Part shown: piece after piece, positions 26,121 through 35,398 of the stretch
Position numbering within the stretch: the first letter of the stretch is position 1
Layout: each line of letters starts with the position of its first letter
Assembly: GCF_008704495.1 (NCBI RefSeq)
Contig: NZ_CP023699.1
Span: 2,790,001-2,854,000 of the forward strand
Direction: 5' to 3'
DNA from: Streptomyces kanamyceticus
GTDB taxonomy: Bacteria > Actinomycetota > Actinomycetes > Streptomycetales > Streptomycetaceae
DNA: 64,000 nucleotides
Notes under the pieces: model-generated
What the model was told of the DNA's origin: nothing
The model's input: only the letters and a program-made list of their open reading frames with translations
Database searches by the model: none
Translations under genes and position numbers: made by a program

Positions 26121-26780
26121 CTATCCGGTGATGCCGTACGGCTCGGGTTCGCGCCAGCGTTCGAAGGGACGGTCCAGCGTGTACTTGCCGTCGTCCCCGA
26201 GAACCAGCATCCGCATCTCACCGTTCCCCGGGTTGGACAGCGACTCGAACTCGGCGACCGACCAGTGGAACCAGCGCATGCAGAACAGCCGCATGGTCAG
26301 ACCATGGGTGACCAGCAGGACGTTCGGCGGATGGTCCGGGGCTTCGAAGCTCCGGTAGAGGCTCTCCAGGAAAGCTCCTACCCGGTCATAGACATCGGCC
26401 CCCGATTCACCCTGTGCGAAGCGGTAGAAGAAGTGTCCGTACGCGTCGCGATAGGCCTTCTGCAGCCGTACGTCGTCCCTGTCCTGCCAGTTGCCCCAGT
26501 CCTGCTCCCGCAGTCTCGGCTCCTCCCGCACGCGCACCAGCTCCGGGTCGAGCCGCAGGGCCTGAAAGGTCTCGTGGGTGCGGCGGTAGGGAGAGACGTA
26601 CACGCTCACCCGCTCCCTGCCGAGCACCTCCCGCAGGCGTTTGCCGGTGTCCGCCGCCTGGGACCAGCCCGTCTCGGTGAGTGCGAGCGCGTGATCGGGC
26701 TCGCGCTCGTACACGGTGTCGTCGGCGTTTCCCGCCGACTCGCCGTGCCGGACCAGGATGATGCGCCGCGGGCGTGCCAT
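26121..26780 (-). CDS. Histidine phosphatase family protein
   Basis: 219 residues of the phosphoglycerate-mutase-like superfamily. The catalytic motif ILVRHGESAGN supplies the phosphorylated His. Arg in YVSPYRRTHET, the general acid Glu in RLREQDWGNWQ, and the second His in LLVTHGLTMRLF are all present. The physiological substrate cannot be inferred from the sequence. It lies 34 bases after the ABC-F gene and 12 bases before the ADP-ribosylglycohydrolase gene, all on the minus strand. Confidence 0.9.
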   Translation of the reverse strand: MARPRRIILVRHGESAGNADDTVYEREPDHALALTETGWSQAADTGKRLREVLGRERVSVYVSPYRRTHETFQALRLDPELVRVREEPRLREQDWGNWQDRDDVRLQKAYRDAYGHFFYRFAQGESGADVYDRVGAFLESLYRSFEAPDHPPNVLLVTHGLTMRLFCMRWFHWSVAEFESLSNPGNGEMRMLVLGDDGKYTLDRPFERWREPEPYGITG

Positions 26781-26814
26781 AAGAAGACCCTAGATCGGCT
26801 CCCTGCCGACCGGC

Positions 26815-28440
26815 TCAACCGGGTAGCCGTCCGGACTCCATCCGGCGTATTCGACCCGTGAAGCGCCGACGCAGCAGTCGGTCGTGCGACACGACGACCA
26901 GGGCCCCTGCCCACTGGTCCAGCGCCGTCTCCAGCTCCTCCACCAGGCCGAGCGCCAGATGGTTGGCGGGTTCGTCGAGCAGCAGCAGGTCCGCGGGCCT
27001 GGCCAGGAGCCGGGCGAGGGCCAGCCTCCGACGCTGCCCCGCGGAGAGCGACCCCACCGGGACGTGCAGGTCACGGGGCCGGAACAGTCCATACGAAAGG
27101 ATCAGTTCCGCCTGCTCCTCCTCGGTGAGCCCCAGCCCTCTGCCGAACACCGCGAGCACCGGCTCGGCAGGCGCCCCCACGGGTATCTCCTGCGCGAGAT
27201 ACCCGATCCTGCCTCTGCGGACGACGGTCCCTTCGTCCGGTTCCAGAACGCCCGCCATGGTCCGCAGCAGCGTGGACTTCCCCGCTCCGTTGCCCCCGTG
27301 GATCAACAGACGCTCGCCTGCCGACACCGTGAGCTCGTCCACGGCGAGGCGCTCGCCCACGCGTACGTCGCGCAGAGTCACCAGCGCCCCTTCGGCCGCT
27401 CCCGCGACCGGGCGTGCCGTGAAGCGCAGCGGCTCTGGCGGTCTGGCCACGGGATGCTCGCGCAGCCGACGGAGTCGCTCCTGCGCGTTGCGCACCCGTC
27501 CGGCGACCGAGGCCTGGACACGGCCTCCCGCCCGGTCGTACGCCATCTTGTTGTTGTCCTTCATGCCGCGGCCGCCGGCCACGGCATGGGCCGTCGTCGC
27601 CATGAACTCCTGGAGCCTGCTCGTCTCCACGCACCACTCCTCGTACTCCTGCTCCCAGCGGCGACGGGCGGCCGCCCGTTCCGCGAGAAGGCCCTGATAG
27701 CCGCCGTGCCGCACGACCGAGCGGCGGTCGGCGTCCACTTCGAGAATCGCGGTGGCGACGCGCTCCAGGAAGGTGCGGTCGTGCGAGACCGCGATCACGG
27801 TGCCTCGGTGCGCCCCGAGCGCATCTTCCAGCCAGTCCAGGGCGTCCTCGTCCAGGTGGTTGGTCGGCTCGTCCAGGAACATGACTTCGGGTGCCGCCGC
27901 GATGAGGCACGCCAAGCCGAGCCGGGCCTGTTCGCCACCGGACAGGCTGCCCAGGATCCGGTCCCGGTCGATGTGGGCGAGGCCAAGTCCGTGCATCGCC
28001 TTGTCCACACGCGCGTCCGCCTCGTAGCCACCGCGCAGCTCGAAGGCCGTGAGCAGATCTCCGTAGTCGCCCAGGGTCTGCTCGGTCGCGGTACCGAGAT
28101 CGGCCTCGAGGTCGCGCAACCGCTGCTCCATGGAGCGCAGTTCGGCCAGTGCGGCATCGATCGTGTCCCCGACGCGGCTGTCCGGGGGCAGTTGCGGTGT
28201 CTGCGCGAGGAACCCCGCTCCTCGCTCGGCGACGGCCACGACCTCGCCCTCGTCGGGCAGTTGGCGGCCGGACATCAGGTGGAGCAGCGTGGACTTCCCG
28301 GCGCCGTTCTCCCCCACTACGCCTATGCGCTCGCCCGGGCGGACCGCGAGGGACACGTCATCGAACAACTGCCGTTCACCACGAGCCTTGGTCACGCCGT
28401 GCAACGAAATCTGAGTAGGCAAAGGCACCCCCGCATTCAT
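26815..28440 (-). CDS. ABC-F family ATPase (probable ribosome-protection type)
   Basis: 541 residues; the start MNAGVPLPTQIS is preferred over one 7 codons upstream because GGAGTGG lies just before it. Two ABC domains without membrane segments. Domain 1 has Walker A GENGAGKST, signature LSGGEQARLGL and FLDEPTNHLDEDALDWLEDAL. The interdomain linker (REHPVARPPEP region) is basic. Domain 2 has GGNGAGKST, LSAGQRRRLALARLL and LLDEPANHLALGLVEELE. ABC-F proteins act on the ribosomal E/P site, and several confer resistance to macrolides, lincosamides or streptogramins. Its divergent TetR regulator makes a resistance role more likely than housekeeping. Confidence 0.88.
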   Translation of the reverse strand: MNAGVPLPTQISLHGVTKARGERQLFDDVSLAVRPGERIGVVGENGAGKSTLLHLMSGRQLPDEGEVVAVAERGAGFLAQTPQLPPDSRVGDTIDAALAELRSMEQRLRDLEADLGTATEQTLGDYGDLLTAFELRGGYEADARVDKAMHGLGLAHIDRDRILGSLSGGEQARLGLACLIAAAPEVMFLDEPTNHLDEDALDWLEDALGAHRGTVIAVSHDRTFLERVATAILEVDADRRSVVRHGGYQGLLAERAAARRRWEQEYEEWCVETSRLQEFMATTAHAVAGGRGMKDNNKMAYDRAGGRVQASVAGRVRNAQERLRRLREHPVARPPEPLRFTARPVAGAAEGALVTLRDVRVGERLAVDELTVSAGERLLIHGGNGAGKSTLLRTMAGVLEPDEGTVVRRGRIGYLAQEIPVGAPAEPVLAVFGRGLGLTEEEQAELILSYGLFRPRDLHVPVGSLSAGQRRRLALARLLARPADLLLLDEPANHLALGLVEELETALDQWAGALVVVSHDRLLRRRFTGRIRRMESGRLPG

Positions 28441-28454
28441 GTCCACTCCAAATA

Positions 28455-28474
28455 AACGCAACCTCTGTCGCGTT
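28455..28474. promoter_or_regulatory. TetR operator A (GCAAC-N4-GTCGC)
   Basis: Imperfect palindrome AACGCAAC-CTCT-GTCGCGTT, 7 of 8 arm positions pairing. It lies 14 bases upstream of the ABC-F start codon. Its core GCAAC-N4-GTYGC is repeated at 28506-28519. Confidence 0.7.
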
Positions 28475-28505
28475 ACGATGAGTCTGACACGGCCGCCGAG
28501 CTAAT

Positions 28506-28519
28506 GCAACACGAGTTGC
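28506..28519. promoter_or_regulatory. TetR operator B (GCAAC-N4-GTTGC)
   Basis: Perfect palindrome GCAAC-ACGA-GTTGC between the divergent ABC-F and TetR genes, about 62 bases before the TetR start. It shares the GCAAC-N4-GTYGC core with operator A. Confidence 0.7.
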
Positions 28520-28581
28520 CATTGAGTTCCGTACGTGAGACGTTCCTGGTCCGCGCATGAGGTGGAAGAGAAGGAAGATCA

Positions 28582-29328
28582 ATGACGGACAAGCGTGTTC
28601 CAGCTGGTCAGCGCGGTCGAGGCGCAAGCCCGACAGAGGCAGACGGAACAGGGACAGCCGAAACTGAGGCAGGCGGAACTGGGGCAGGCGGAACCGAGGT
28701 GGCATCCACCGCCACCGAGTCCGTGCCGCCCGCGCCCGGCACCCGGCGCCCCGGCGGCCGTACGGCCCGCACTCGCGCCGCCGTCCGCGACGCCGTACTG
28801 ACCGGCCTCGCCGACCACGGCTACCCGGGCCTCACCGTCGAGTACGTCGCCGATCACTCCGGCGTCCACAAGACCACGCTGTACCGTCGCTGGGGCGGTC
28901 TCGAAGGACTGGTCGCCGACGCCCTGGACATGGCGGGCGAGGACTCGTGGGTTCCGCCGGACACCGGCAGCCTGGAGGGCGATCTACGCGAACTCGCCCG
29001 CGAGGTGGTCGACTCCTTCTCCGACAGCTCGGCCGCCTCCGCGCCCACCGCGTTCGTCGCTGCGGCCTTCCAGTCGGAGCGGGCCGCGCAGGCCCTGCAC
29101 GCCTTCTACGCCGAGCGGTTCACCCGCTGCACGGCCGTGGTCGCACGGGCGGTGGAACGCGGAGAGGCGGACACGGACATCGACGCGGCGGCCCTGGTCC
29201 GCGCGGTCTCCGCGCCTCTCCTGCTCCGTGTGTTCATCACCCGGGAGCCGATCGACTCGGCGCTCGCCGACCAGTCGGCGGCCGCGGCACTCGCCGCCAC
29301 GCGCGCCGGTGCCTACAACAGGCGATGA
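28582..29328 (+). CDS. TetR-family regulator of the ABC-F gene
   Basis: 248 residues, ATG preceded by GAGAAGGAAG. An unusual ~55-residue low-complexity N-terminus (Thr/Gly/Glu repeats such as GTGTAETEAGGTGAGGTE) precedes the DNA-binding domain TRAAVRDAVLTGLADHGYPGLTVEYVADHSGVHKTTLYRRWGGLEGLVADAL. The C-terminal domain is helical. Divergent from the ABC-F gene across ~140 bases holding two matching palindromes, so it very likely represses that gene and itself in the absence of an inducer, perhaps an antibiotic. Confidence 0.9.
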   Translation: MTDKRVPAGQRGRGASPTEADGTGTAETEAGGTGAGGTEVASTATESVPPAPGTRRPGGRTARTRAAVRDAVLTGLADHGYPGLTVEYVADHSGVHKTTLYRRWGGLEGLVADALDMAGEDSWVPPDTGSLEGDLRELAREVVDSFSDSSAASAPTAFVAAAFQSERAAQALHAFYAERFTRCTAVVARAVERGEADTDIDAAALVRAVSAPLLLRVFITREPIDSALADQSAAAALAATRAGAYNRR

Positions 29329-29377
29329 CGATTCCTCCGCGCCGACCACCCGTACGCCACGATGGGGACCGGAAGAG

Positions 29378-29983
29378 TCACACTGTCCAAGCCGGTTCCA
29401 GCTCGACGATGTCGCCCGCGAGGGCCGCGACATCGGCGTCTGTCTGAGCTCTCAGCGAGAGTCGCTCCACCCGCTCGGCCCGGTACTTCCCGTGCTCGGC
29501 GGCCGACTGCCACATGGAAAGCACCATGAACTCGTGTCCGGGTGCCTCTCCGAAGAGGCCCCGCACCATCCCCGGCGATCCGGCCATCGCCGGATTCCAG
29601 ACCTTCTCCTGCATCAACGCGAAGTGGTCGACGCGTGCTTCACGGATGCGGCAGTGCGCCACCCGCACCACGTCCGCGTCCGTGAAGCGCGGCTCGAACC
29701 CTGTCTTCACGTCGAAACGGTGGTCGAAGAGCTTGGCCTGGAGGTTTCTGTAGGTGCCTCCTTGCGCGGCCGCCAGGCGGTCGTGCGAGCGAGCCATGAA
29801 GGAGTCGTAGAAGGCGCGGCTCTCCCAGAAGGCGAAGACATGGGCCACACCCGGCCGTCCCCGACTCCACCCCCCGCCTTGTCCTCGAAATCCCGGCTCG
29901 CCCAAAAGCCCCGCCCACTTCCGCTGCCCTCGCTCGAACCCCCTACGGTCCACCACGGTGCAGCGAATCCACTTGACCAGCAC
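29378..29983 (-). CDS. YdbC/DUF4937-like protein (ABM-like fold)
   Basis: 201 residues, GTG start (VLVKWIRCTVVDRRGF). Two copies of a ferredoxin-like alpha-beta module seem present, the second around FTDADVVRVAHCRIREARVDHFALMQEKVWNPAMAGSPGMVRGLFG...FMVLSMWQSAAEHGKYRAERVERL. The pattern resembles antibiotic-biosynthesis-monooxygenase or YdbC-like proteins of unknown function. A monooxygenase activity is not demonstrated by any residue I can point to. It lies just downstream of the N-acetyltransferase gene on the same strand? No: that gene is 33 bases further right and ends before it, so both could share a transcript. Confidence 0.78.
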   Translation of the reverse strand: MLVKWIRCTVVDRRGFERGQRKWAGLLGEPGFRGQGGGWSRGRPGVAHVFAFWESRAFYDSFMARSHDRLAAAQGGTYRNLQAKLFDHRFDVKTGFEPRFTDADVVRVAHCRIREARVDHFALMQEKVWNPAMAGSPGMVRGLFGEAPGHEFMVLSMWQSAAEHGKYRAERVERLSLRAQTDADVAALAGDIVELEPAWTV

Positions 29984-30016
29984 CGCGCCATCGTACGGCG
30001 CGGAGCATGGCCCGGG

Positions 30017-30838
30017 TCACGCTCCGGCGTAGTGCACCCGGATCAGCGTGGCCATCTCCTCGGCAGTCAGCTCGACACCGAACTCCTGAGCGAGAATATC
30101 CGTCAATTCGCCCACAGGAACGCTTCGTTCGGCCACCGAGCCGTCAGGATGCGTCACCGAAAATCGATCGCCGACCAGGCTGCGCCTCGCCTGCGGGCCG
30201 GCCTTCTGCACCACGGGGCGACGCATGAACGACGACCTCGGGTGGGTCGAGGTGTAGTGGTTCATGACTACGTAGTCGACGGGCAGGCGCGGTTCCCCCG
30301 TGTACGCGTAGAGGTCGAACCACCCGTCGGACCGCCACGTCCGCAGCACCAGAACGCCGTTGACCTCCCGGTCGAGCCGGAAGCGCCACTCTCCTTGCCG
30401 TGATTCGGTTCCTTCACGCAGCGGGATCGGCTCCAGGAGTCCGTCGCCGCCGAAGCCGACGTCGCAGTGCCACTCCTCGCCGTCCGCCTCGACCTTGAGG
30501 AGCATGTGCGTCACCGCGCGCGTGGCGGACGCCCCGGCCCTGACCCTGGCGCCAAGTCCGGTGACACTGAAGCCGATGCGCTCCAGGGCCGCCGCGAAGA
30601 GCAGGTTCTGTTCGTAGCAGTAGCCGCCGCGCGGCCTGAGCACCAACTTGTCCTGGAGGGCCGCCAGTTCGAGCGGGACCGGTCGGCCAAGCATCATCTC
30701 CAGGTTCTCGAAGGGAATCGCCGCCACATGCGCCCGGTGCAGCGCGCGCAGCGTCTCCAGGTCCGGCTTCAGCTCTCCCTTGTGCCCGAGTCGCGCCACG
30801 TAGGAGTCGATATCGAGTTCTTCCCCGTTCCATGTCAT
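30017..30838 (-). CDS. Arylamine N-acetyltransferase
   Basis: 273 residues starting MTWNGEELDIDSYVARLG. The enzyme transfers acetyl from acetyl-CoA to arylamines, hydrazines or related metabolites through a Cys thioester. The catalytic triad is complete: Cys in RPRGGYCYEQN (near residue 72), His in THMLLKVE, and Asp in CDVGFGG. The family-typical IPFENLEMMLGRP is present. In actinobacteria some NATs act in amide synthase steps of natural product pathways, but no biosynthetic cluster is adjacent. It diverges from the terD-type gene with 117 bases between. Confidence 0.93.
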   Translation of the reverse strand: MTWNGEELDIDSYVARLGHKGELKPDLETLRALHRAHVAAIPFENLEMMLGRPVPLELAALQDKLVLRPRGGYCYEQNLLFAAALERIGFSVTGLGARVRAGASATRAVTHMLLKVEADGEEWHCDVGFGGDGLLEPIPLREGTESRQGEWRFRLDREVNGVLVLRTWRSDGWFDLYAYTGEPRLPVDYVVMNHYTSTHPRSSFMRRPVVQKAGPQARRSLVGDRFSVTHPDGSVAERSVPVGELTDILAQEFGVELTAEEMATLIRVHYAGA

Positions 30839-30955
30839 GGGGCAATGATCCGCATCACCGGATCCCGCGCCAACCGGCTGTCGTACGCCGTAGCGTGTGC
30901 CTTGGACTTGCCGAGCGAGTCCACCGTGGTCAGAGCACGAGAAGGGGGAAGTCCG

Positions 30956-31483
30956 GTGAGCAGTGTCAACAAGGGGATCTCGAAGGTCGAAATCGGTCTC
31001 AAATGGGATCCGAGCCCGGCCGGAGAGCCGCCCAACGATCTCGACATCATCACCGCGACGTACGCGACGGACGCTCCGTACGGCAGCCCTGTCTATCTCG
31101 TGCACTTCGACAGCCGCTCACCGGACGGCACCATCACGCTCAACCGCGACAGCAGGACGGGACAGGGCTTCGGTTTCGACGAGGTGATGACCCTGGAGCT
31201 CGACCGGCTCTCGTCCACGTACTCCCGGGTCGTGGTGGGCGTGGCGATACAACAGCAGGAAGAGCAGAGGGTGTTCGGCGACATCGCGAACACGATGGTC
31301 CGGATCCGTGAAGGTCACACCGACCTGGCCCAGAGCGACTTGGGCGACGTCTCGCGGTCCACGGCTGCGGTCATCGCCGAGTTCGCACGGGACGAGTCCG
31401 GAGCATGGTTGTTCCGCGAGGTCCTCCGGGGCTTCGACGCCGACCCGACGTCGTTCGCCGCACTCATGGGAAGCGAGCTCTGA
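30956..31483 (+). CDS. TerD-family protein
   Basis: 175 residues. GTG start (VSSVNKGISKVEIGLKWDP) follows GAAGGGGGAAG at good distance. The TerD calcium-binding beta-sandwich fold is indicated by DLDIITATYATDAPYGSPVYLVHFDSRSPDGTITLNRDSRTGQGFGFDEVMTLELDRLSSTYSRVVVGVAI. Family members are linked to stress and tellurite resistance or surface and development processes in Streptomyces. This gene stands alone, without terB or terC neighbours, as is common in Streptomyces. A strong terminator follows. Confidence 0.86.
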   Translation: MSSVNKGISKVEIGLKWDPSPAGEPPNDLDIITATYATDAPYGSPVYLVHFDSRSPDGTITLNRDSRTGQGFGFDEVMTLELDRLSSTYSRVVVGVAIQQQEEQRVFGDIANTMVRIREGHTDLAQSDLGDVSRSTAAVIAEFARDESGAWLFREVLRGFDADPTSFAALMGSEL

Positions 31484-31551
31484 CGCTGCGCCGGAGGCCT
31501 TCCTGTTGGCCTGCGGACAGGTCGCCACGGTCTGATACCACCCGGACACGG

Positions 31552-31584
31552 CGAAGGGGACCGACGGTGCGTCGGTCCCCTTCG
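31552..31584. terminator. Bidirectional terminator between terD-type gene and nrdJ
   Basis: Perfect 14-base-pair stem CGAAGGGGACCGAC / GTCGGTCCCCTTCG with the 5-base loop GGTGC, 68 bases after the terD-type stop and ~100 bases after the nrdJ stop. The two genes converge, so the same hairpin serves both. Confidence 0.85.
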
Positions 31585-31682
31585 TGCGCTGTGGATCAGC
31601 TGCCGCTACGGGTCAGCCACCGCTGCGCGTCAGCACCCCTTGAGGGTCTGGCCGGAGGCGCGTCCGACCAGACCCCACCGGG

Positions 31683-34574
31683 TCAGCTGCAGCCGCTGGT
31701 CGAGCCGCAGCCCTCGCAGATGTAGCAGGAACCGGCCCGCTGCATCTTCGTACCGCAGGAGAAGCAGAGCGGGGCGTCGGCCTGGATGCCCAGCTGCATC
31801 TCGACGAGCTCGGCGCTGGTGTGCGCCTGCTGCGAGGCAGGCACGACCGCCTCGGCCTTAGGCGTGGAGACCGCCTTCAGCGCCTCGGTCTGCCGCGGGG
31901 CGGACTGGGCAAGACCCTCGACGTCGACCTCGTCCTCGGCGGGCTCGTACGAGCCCGTCTCCAGGTGCCGCTGGCGCTCCTCGGCGGAGTGGATGCCGAG
32001 CGCGGAGCGGGTCTCGAAGGGCAGGAAGTCCAGCGCCAGGCGGCGGAAGATGTAGTCGACGATCGACTGCGCCATCCGCACGTCCGGGTCGTCCGTCATA
32101 CCGGCCGGCTCGAAGCGCATGTTCGTGAACTTGGAAACGTACGTCTCCAGGGGCACGCCGTACTGCAGACCGACCGAGACGGCGATGGAGAAGGCGTCCA
32201 TCATGCCCGCGAGGGTCGAGCCCTGCTTGGACATCTTCAGGAAGACCTCGCCGAGACCGTCGTCCGGGTAGGAGTTGGCGGTCATGTAGCCCTCGGCGCC
32301 ACCCACGGTGAAGGAGGTGGTGATCCCCGGGCGGCCCTTGGGAAGGCGCTTGCGGACGGGGCGGTACTCGACCACCTTCTCGACCGCGGCACGGATCGTG
32401 TCCTCGGTCTTCTCGGTGACCTCGGCCTTCTCCTGCTCCTTCTTCTTGGCGGAGAGGGGCTGGCCGACCTTGCAGTTGTCGCGGTAGATGGCAAGCGCCT
32501 TGACGCCCATCTTCCAGGCCTCGTAGTAGACCTCTTCGACGTCCTCGACGGTGGCGGTCTCCGGAAGGTTGACCGTCTTGGAGAGGGCGCCCGAGATCCA
32601 CGGCTGGATCGCGGCCATCATGCGGACGTGCCCCATCGCGGAGATGGAACGCTCGCCCATGGCGCAGTCGAAGACTTCGTAGTGCTCGGTCTTCAGACCC
32701 GGGGCGTCGATCACGTTGCCGTTCTCGGCGATGTGGGCGACGACCGCCTCGATCTGCTCCTCCTGGTAGCCCAGGCGACGCAGCGCCTGCGGCACGGTGC
32801 CGTTGACGATCTGCATCGAGCCGCCGCCGACGAGCTTCTTGAACTTCACCAGGGCGAGGTCCGGCTCCAGGCCCGTGGTGTCGCAGGACATCGCGAGACC
32901 GATGGTGCCGGTCGGGGCGATGACCGACGCCTGGGAGTTACGGAAACCGTTCTTCTCACCGAGGCGGACGACGTCCTGCCAGGCCTCCGTGGCGGCGGCC
33001 CAGATCGGCGAGTCCAGGTCGTCCATGCGGACGGCCGAGGCGTTGGCGTCGGCGTGCTGCTTCATGACGCGCTTGTGCGGCGTGGCGTTGCGGGCGTAGC
33101 CGTCGTACGGACCGACGACCGCGGCGAGCTCCGCGGAGCGCTTGTACGACGTACCCGTCATCAGCGACGTGATGGCACCGGCGAGGGCACGGCCGCCGTC
33201 GGAGTCGTACGCGTGACCGGTGGCCATGAGCAGGGCGCCGAGGTTGGCGTAGCCGATGCCCAGCTGACGGAAGGCGCGGGTGTTCTCGCCGATCTTCTGG
33301 GTCGGGAAGTCCGCGAAGCAGATGGAGATGTCCATCGCGGTGATGACCAGCTCGACGACCTTCGAGAAGCGCTCGGAGTCGAAGGACTGGGTGCCCTTGC
33401 CGTCGTCCTTCAGGAACTTCATCAGGTTCAGCGAGGCGAGGTTGCAGGACGTGTTGTCCAGGTGCATGTACTCGCTGCACGGGTTCGAGCCGTTGATCCG
33501 GCCGGACTCCGGGCAGGTGTGCCAGGCGTTGATGGTGTCGTCGTACTGGATGCCGGGGTCGGCACACGCCCACGCGGCCTCGGCCATCTTGCGGAAGAGC
33601 GACTTGGCGTCGACCTCCTCGATGACGTCGCCCGTCATGCGGGACGTCAGGCCGAACTTGCCGCCCTCCTCGACCGCCTTCATGAACGTGTCGTTCACAC
33701 GGACCGAGTTGTTGGCGTTCTGGTACTGGACGGACGTGATGTCGTCCCCGCCCAGGTCCATGTCGAAGCCCGCGTCACGCAGGGCGCGGATCTTCTCCTC
33801 TTCCTTCACCTTGGTCTCGATGAAGCCCTCGATGTCGGGGTGGTCGACGTCGAGGATGACCATCTTGGCCGCGCGGCGCGTGGCGCCACCGGACTTGATC
33901 GTTCCTGCGGAGGCGTCGGCACCGCGCATGAAGGAGACGGGACCCGAGGCGTTGCCTCCGGAGGACAGCAGTTCCTTGGAGGAACGGATGCGGGACAGGT
34001 TCAGGCCGGCGCCGGAGCCGCCCTTGAAGATCATGCCCTCTTCCTTGTACCAGTCGAGGATCGACTCCATGGAGTCGTCGACGGCCAGGATGAAGCAGGC
34101 GGACACCTGCTGCGGCTGGGGCGTTCCGACGTTGAACCAGACCGGCGAGTTGAAGCTGAAGATCTGGTGCAGGAGGGCGTACGCCAGCTCGTGCTCGAAG
34201 ATCTCGGCATCGGCGGGCGAGGCGAAGTAGCTGTAGTCCTCGCCGGCCTTGCGGTAGGTCTTCACGATGCGGTCGATCAGCTGCTTGAGGCCGGTCTCGC
34301 GCTGCGGGGTACCGACGGCCCCGCGGAAGTACTTACTGGTGACGATGTTGACCGCGTTCACCGACCAGAAGTCGGGGAACTCGACGCCACGCTGCTCGAA
34401 ATTGACCGAGCCGTCGCGCCAGTTGGTCATGACGACGTCACGGCGCTCCCAGACCACCTCGTCGTACGGATGCACGCCGGGCGTCGTGTGGATGCGCTCG
34501 ATACGCAGACCCTTGCTGGCCTTGGATCCCTTGGCGCGGGAACCTCGTGCCGGGCCGCTCGTCGTCTCGGTCAT
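31683..34574 (-). CDS. nrdJ: Vitamin B12-dependent (class II) ribonucleoside-diphosphate reductase
   Basis: 963 residues, ATG (MTETTSGPARGSRAKG) after a strong AGGGAGG. It reduces ribonucleotides to deoxyribonucleotides using adenosylcobalamin. Conserved pieces: SPVWFNVGTPQPQQVSACFIL with the substrate-reducing Cys, NPCSEYMHLDNTSCNLASLNLMKF (the NxCxE active-site loop), PTGTIGLAMSCDTTGLEPD, and a C-terminal Cys-rich tail (LCFSCGTKMQRAGSCYICEGCGSTSGCS) that probably shuttles electrons or binds zinc. The length matches Streptomyces NrdJ. It follows nrdR with ~137 bases between, and the two form the known nrdRJ operon. Confidence 0.97.
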   Translation of the reverse strand: MTETTSGPARGSRAKGSKASKGLRIERIHTTPGVHPYDEVVWERRDVVMTNWRDGSVNFEQRGVEFPDFWSVNAVNIVTSKYFRGAVGTPQRETGLKQLIDRIVKTYRKAGEDYSYFASPADAEIFEHELAYALLHQIFSFNSPVWFNVGTPQPQQVSACFILAVDDSMESILDWYKEEGMIFKGGSGAGLNLSRIRSSKELLSSGGNASGPVSFMRGADASAGTIKSGGATRRAAKMVILDVDHPDIEGFIETKVKEEEKIRALRDAGFDMDLGGDDITSVQYQNANNSVRVNDTFMKAVEEGGKFGLTSRMTGDVIEEVDAKSLFRKMAEAAWACADPGIQYDDTINAWHTCPESGRINGSNPCSEYMHLDNTSCNLASLNLMKFLKDDGKGTQSFDSERFSKVVELVITAMDISICFADFPTQKIGENTRAFRQLGIGYANLGALLMATGHAYDSDGGRALAGAITSLMTGTSYKRSAELAAVVGPYDGYARNATPHKRVMKQHADANASAVRMDDLDSPIWAAATEAWQDVVRLGEKNGFRNSQASVIAPTGTIGLAMSCDTTGLEPDLALVKFKKLVGGGSMQIVNGTVPQALRRLGYQEEQIEAVVAHIAENGNVIDAPGLKTEHYEVFDCAMGERSISAMGHVRMMAAIQPWISGALSKTVNLPETATVEDVEEVYYEAWKMGVKALAIYRDNCKVGQPLSAKKKEQEKAEVTEKTEDTIRAAVEKVVEYRPVRKRLPKGRPGITTSFTVGGAEGYMTANSYPDDGLGEVFLKMSKQGSTLAGMMDAFSIAVSVGLQYGVPLETYVSKFTNMRFEPAGMTDDPDVRMAQSIVDYIFRRLALDFLPFETRSALGIHSAEERQRHLETGSYEPAEDEVDVEGLAQSAPRQTEALKAVSTPKAEAVVPASQQAHTSAELVEMQLGIQADAPLCFSCGTKMQRAGSCYICEGCGSTSGCS

Positions 34575-34711
34575 GCCGCCTCCCTGTATCAGGCTAAAAC
34601 GCCCTGAAGTGCCACGTTCTTCCCGTGGCACGGATGTGTGTCTGATGTTGCGGGCATCGCAGATGACACCCACAACAGGTCTGGTTCGCCGCCGGCCGGT
34701 CGGTCAGCCGG

Positions 34712-35257
34712 TCAGTCGGCGGCGGTGGCGGGCACCGGGACTTCTACAGTCCCTCCGGGCCCGCAGTCATTCACGGCGCGCTCTCCGTCCGCGTCGCACG
34801 GCTCGGCGTCGAGCCGCTGTTCCCTCAGCTCCCCGATGGCGGCCTCGAAGTCCTCGAGCGAGTCGAAGGCCCGATACACGGACGCGAAGCGCAGGTAGGC
34901 GACGAGGTCGAGCTCCTGCAGCGGACCCAGTATGGCCAGGCCCACGTCATGAGTGGTCAGTTCGGCACTTCCGGTGGCGCGCACCGCCTCTTCGACCCGC
35001 TGGCCGAGCAGAGCGAGGGCGTCCTCGGTCACCGGCCGCCCCTGGCATGCCTTGCGGACGCCATTGATGACCTTCGTACGACTGAAGGGTTCGGTCACGC
35101 CGCTGCGCTTGACCACCATCAGTGAGCACGTCTCCACGGTCGTGAAACGACGGGAGCAGTCGGGGCACTGACGGCGCCTGCGGATCGACGTGCCGTCGTC
35201 AGTGGTGCGACTGTCGACTACACGGCTGTCGGGGTGCCTGCAGAAGGGGCAGTGCAT
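34712..35257 (-). CDS. nrdR: Ribonucleotide reductase regulator NrdR
   Basis: 181 residues. The N-terminal zinc ribbon is [38 protein letters not shown], and the ATP-cone follows ([47 protein letters not shown]). NrdR represses ribonucleotide reductase genes when dATP occupies the cone. An extended C-terminus (~25 residues, acidic/Pro-rich) goes beyond the usual ~150-residue length. It is first in the nrdR-nrdJ operon, and two tandem NrdR boxes precede it, giving autoregulation. Confidence 0.96.
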   Translation of the reverse strand: MHCPFCRHPDSRVVDSRTTDDGTSIRRRRQCPDCSRRFTTVETCSLMVVKRSGVTEPFSRTKVINGVRKACQGRPVTEDALALLGQRVEEAVRATGSAELTTHDVGLAILGPLQELDLVAYLRFASVYRAFDSLEDFEAAIGELREQRLDAEPCDADGERAVNDCGPGGTVEVPVPATAAD

Positions 35258-35367
35258 GGAACTCCCAACCCTCCTTCACGGCACGACTCATAAGCTTCAA
35301 CAGGCCCTCGGGGCCCTCGAAGCAGCCCCAAGCATAGGCGATCCCCGGAGCCTCGAAAGACCAGGGA

Positions 35368-35383
35368 CCACAACTTCTGGGCC
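35368..35383 (-). promoter_or_regulatory. NrdR box 2
   Basis: On the minus strand GGCCCAGAAGTTGTGG matches the NrdR-box frame (acaCwAtATaTwGtgt) at all but one of the strongly conserved positions. It lies 31 bases from box 1. Confidence 0.65.
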
Positions 35384-35398
35384 GCTGTTGCAATCCAA

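Noticed and set aside
31821..34607. 928-residue plus-strand frame opposite nrdJ
   Set aside because: Mirror of nrdJ codons; no ribosome site or protein family; nrdJ is unmistakable.
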